Shown piece after piece: positions 63,794-64,000 of a stretch of DNA of 64,000 nt (the first letter of the stretch is position 1; each line of letters begins with the position of its first letter). Below the pieces are notes generated by a model. It worked only from the letters and a program-made list of their open reading frames with translations, did not search any database and had not been told where the DNA came from. A program made the position numbers and the translations under genes. The stretch is from positions 248,001-312,000 of the forward strand of contig NZ_CADFDK010000002.1 in NCBI RefSeq assembly GCF_902832885.1, in the 5' to 3' direction. The DNA is from Burkholderia seminalis DSM 23518. GTDB lineage: Bacteria; Pseudomonadota; Gammaproteobacteria; Burkholderiales; Burkholderiaceae.

Positions 63794-64000
63794 GTGTCTG
63801 CAGGCAAATCGGTCGAAAACGATGCGCCGATAACATGCTTGACTGAATTGCAGCCAACGATCAGATATCTAGAAAAACACACGAGAACTATTCGCCGGGG
63901 GAATTCTGCTGCGGCAGCACTGCTGCTTATCGCGACCAGTGTGTCGGCGCAGGAAGCGCCGCGCCTGATCATTCCGGGCAACGACCAGCAAACCCGACAG
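63794..64000 (+). CDS. 5' end of an exported protein, TpsB-type candidate
   Basis: The frame is open to the window edge. A long basic n-region (TRTIRRGNS) leads into a hydrophobic core AAAALLLIATSVSA with cleavage before QEAPRLIIPGNDQQ. Extended signal sequences followed by a Gln-rich stretch occur in FhaC/ShlB outer-membrane transporters of two-partner secretion, but only ~50-69 residues are visible, so the family is a guess. Starts possible at GTG 63794 or TTG 63848; neither has a good ribosome site. Confidence 0.5.
   Translation, partial: MSAGKSVENDAPITCLTELQPTIRYLEKHTRTIRRGNSAAAALLLIATSVSAQEAPRLIIPGNDQQTRQ

Noticed and set aside
63673-63981. 102-residue minus-strand frame at the right edge
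   Set aside because: It runs antisense to the lipoprotein end and the exported-protein start, both of which have clear signal peptides.
1-64000. CRISPR arrays, tRNA/rRNA genes, insertion sequences, phage integrase or replication origin
   Set aside because: Looked for repeat-spacer patterns, cloverleaf 3' ends, transposase motifs and terminal inverted repeats; none found that I could support.

Overview
The window reads as a stretch of a Burkholderia genome, most likely the Burkholderia cepacia complex and one of the secondary replicons. The evidence is very high GC with strong GC3 bias, nine LysR-type regulators in 64 kb, several Burkholderia-style protein families, and a catabolism-dominated gene content with no ribosomal or housekeeping genes. 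I see no rRNA, tRNA, CRISPR array, transposase or integrase.

Layout. 1-2645: quaternary-ammonium ABC importer (substrate-binding protein cut by the window edge, permease, ATPase). 2664-6565: quinone-oxidoreductase/LysR divergent pair, an unknown protein and a second LysR gene. 6606-12360 (minus strand): GMC oxidoreductase, enolase-superfamily dehydratase, MFS permease and AldA-like aldehyde dehydrogenase, then two divergent GcvA-like regulators. 15070-20868: MFS transporter, GabD-like dehydrogenase, aldo/keto reductase, Fae-like protein and a divergent LysR gene. 21034-24686: conserved unknowns, a LysR gene and a DUF3422 protein. 24724-26936: complete cyanate operon (cynR, cynT, cynS). 27144-30098: two GNAT acetyltransferases, a LysR gene and trans-aconitate methyltransferase. 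30609-35052 (minus): phospholipase C, small lipoprotein, HAD phosphatase and choline-binding protein, a plausible phosphatidylcholine-to-choline route. 35348-39417: MgtC-like protein, DeoR regulator, DNA-binding-only ModE-like regulator and a DUF2325 unit with a ModE-box-like palindrome in front.

39616-42316 is a low-GC two-gene insertion encoding a secreted trypsin-like zymogen and a secreted protein of unknown function, with its own sigma70-type promoter. Next come an orphan motAB pair and a patatin-like lipase.

45975-62326 looks like one catabolic regulon for guanidino/polyamine compounds: aminoaldehyde dehydrogenase, guanidinobutyrase, cupin, FAD amine oxidase, MFS exporter/importer, PotF-like binding protein, YtcJ-like amidohydrolase, C45 acyl-transferase-like hydrolase, outer-membrane protein and ACS-family permease. 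It contains two paralogous LuxR-type regulators. Three promoters in this block (before the cupin, amidohydrolase and PotF genes) share a bipartite element with invariant spacing to the -10 box, which I regard as the most valuable observation here.

62600-64000 is again AT-richer: a decayed coding remnant, a small membrane protein, a lipoprotein and the start of a secreted/outer-membrane protein that runs off the window.
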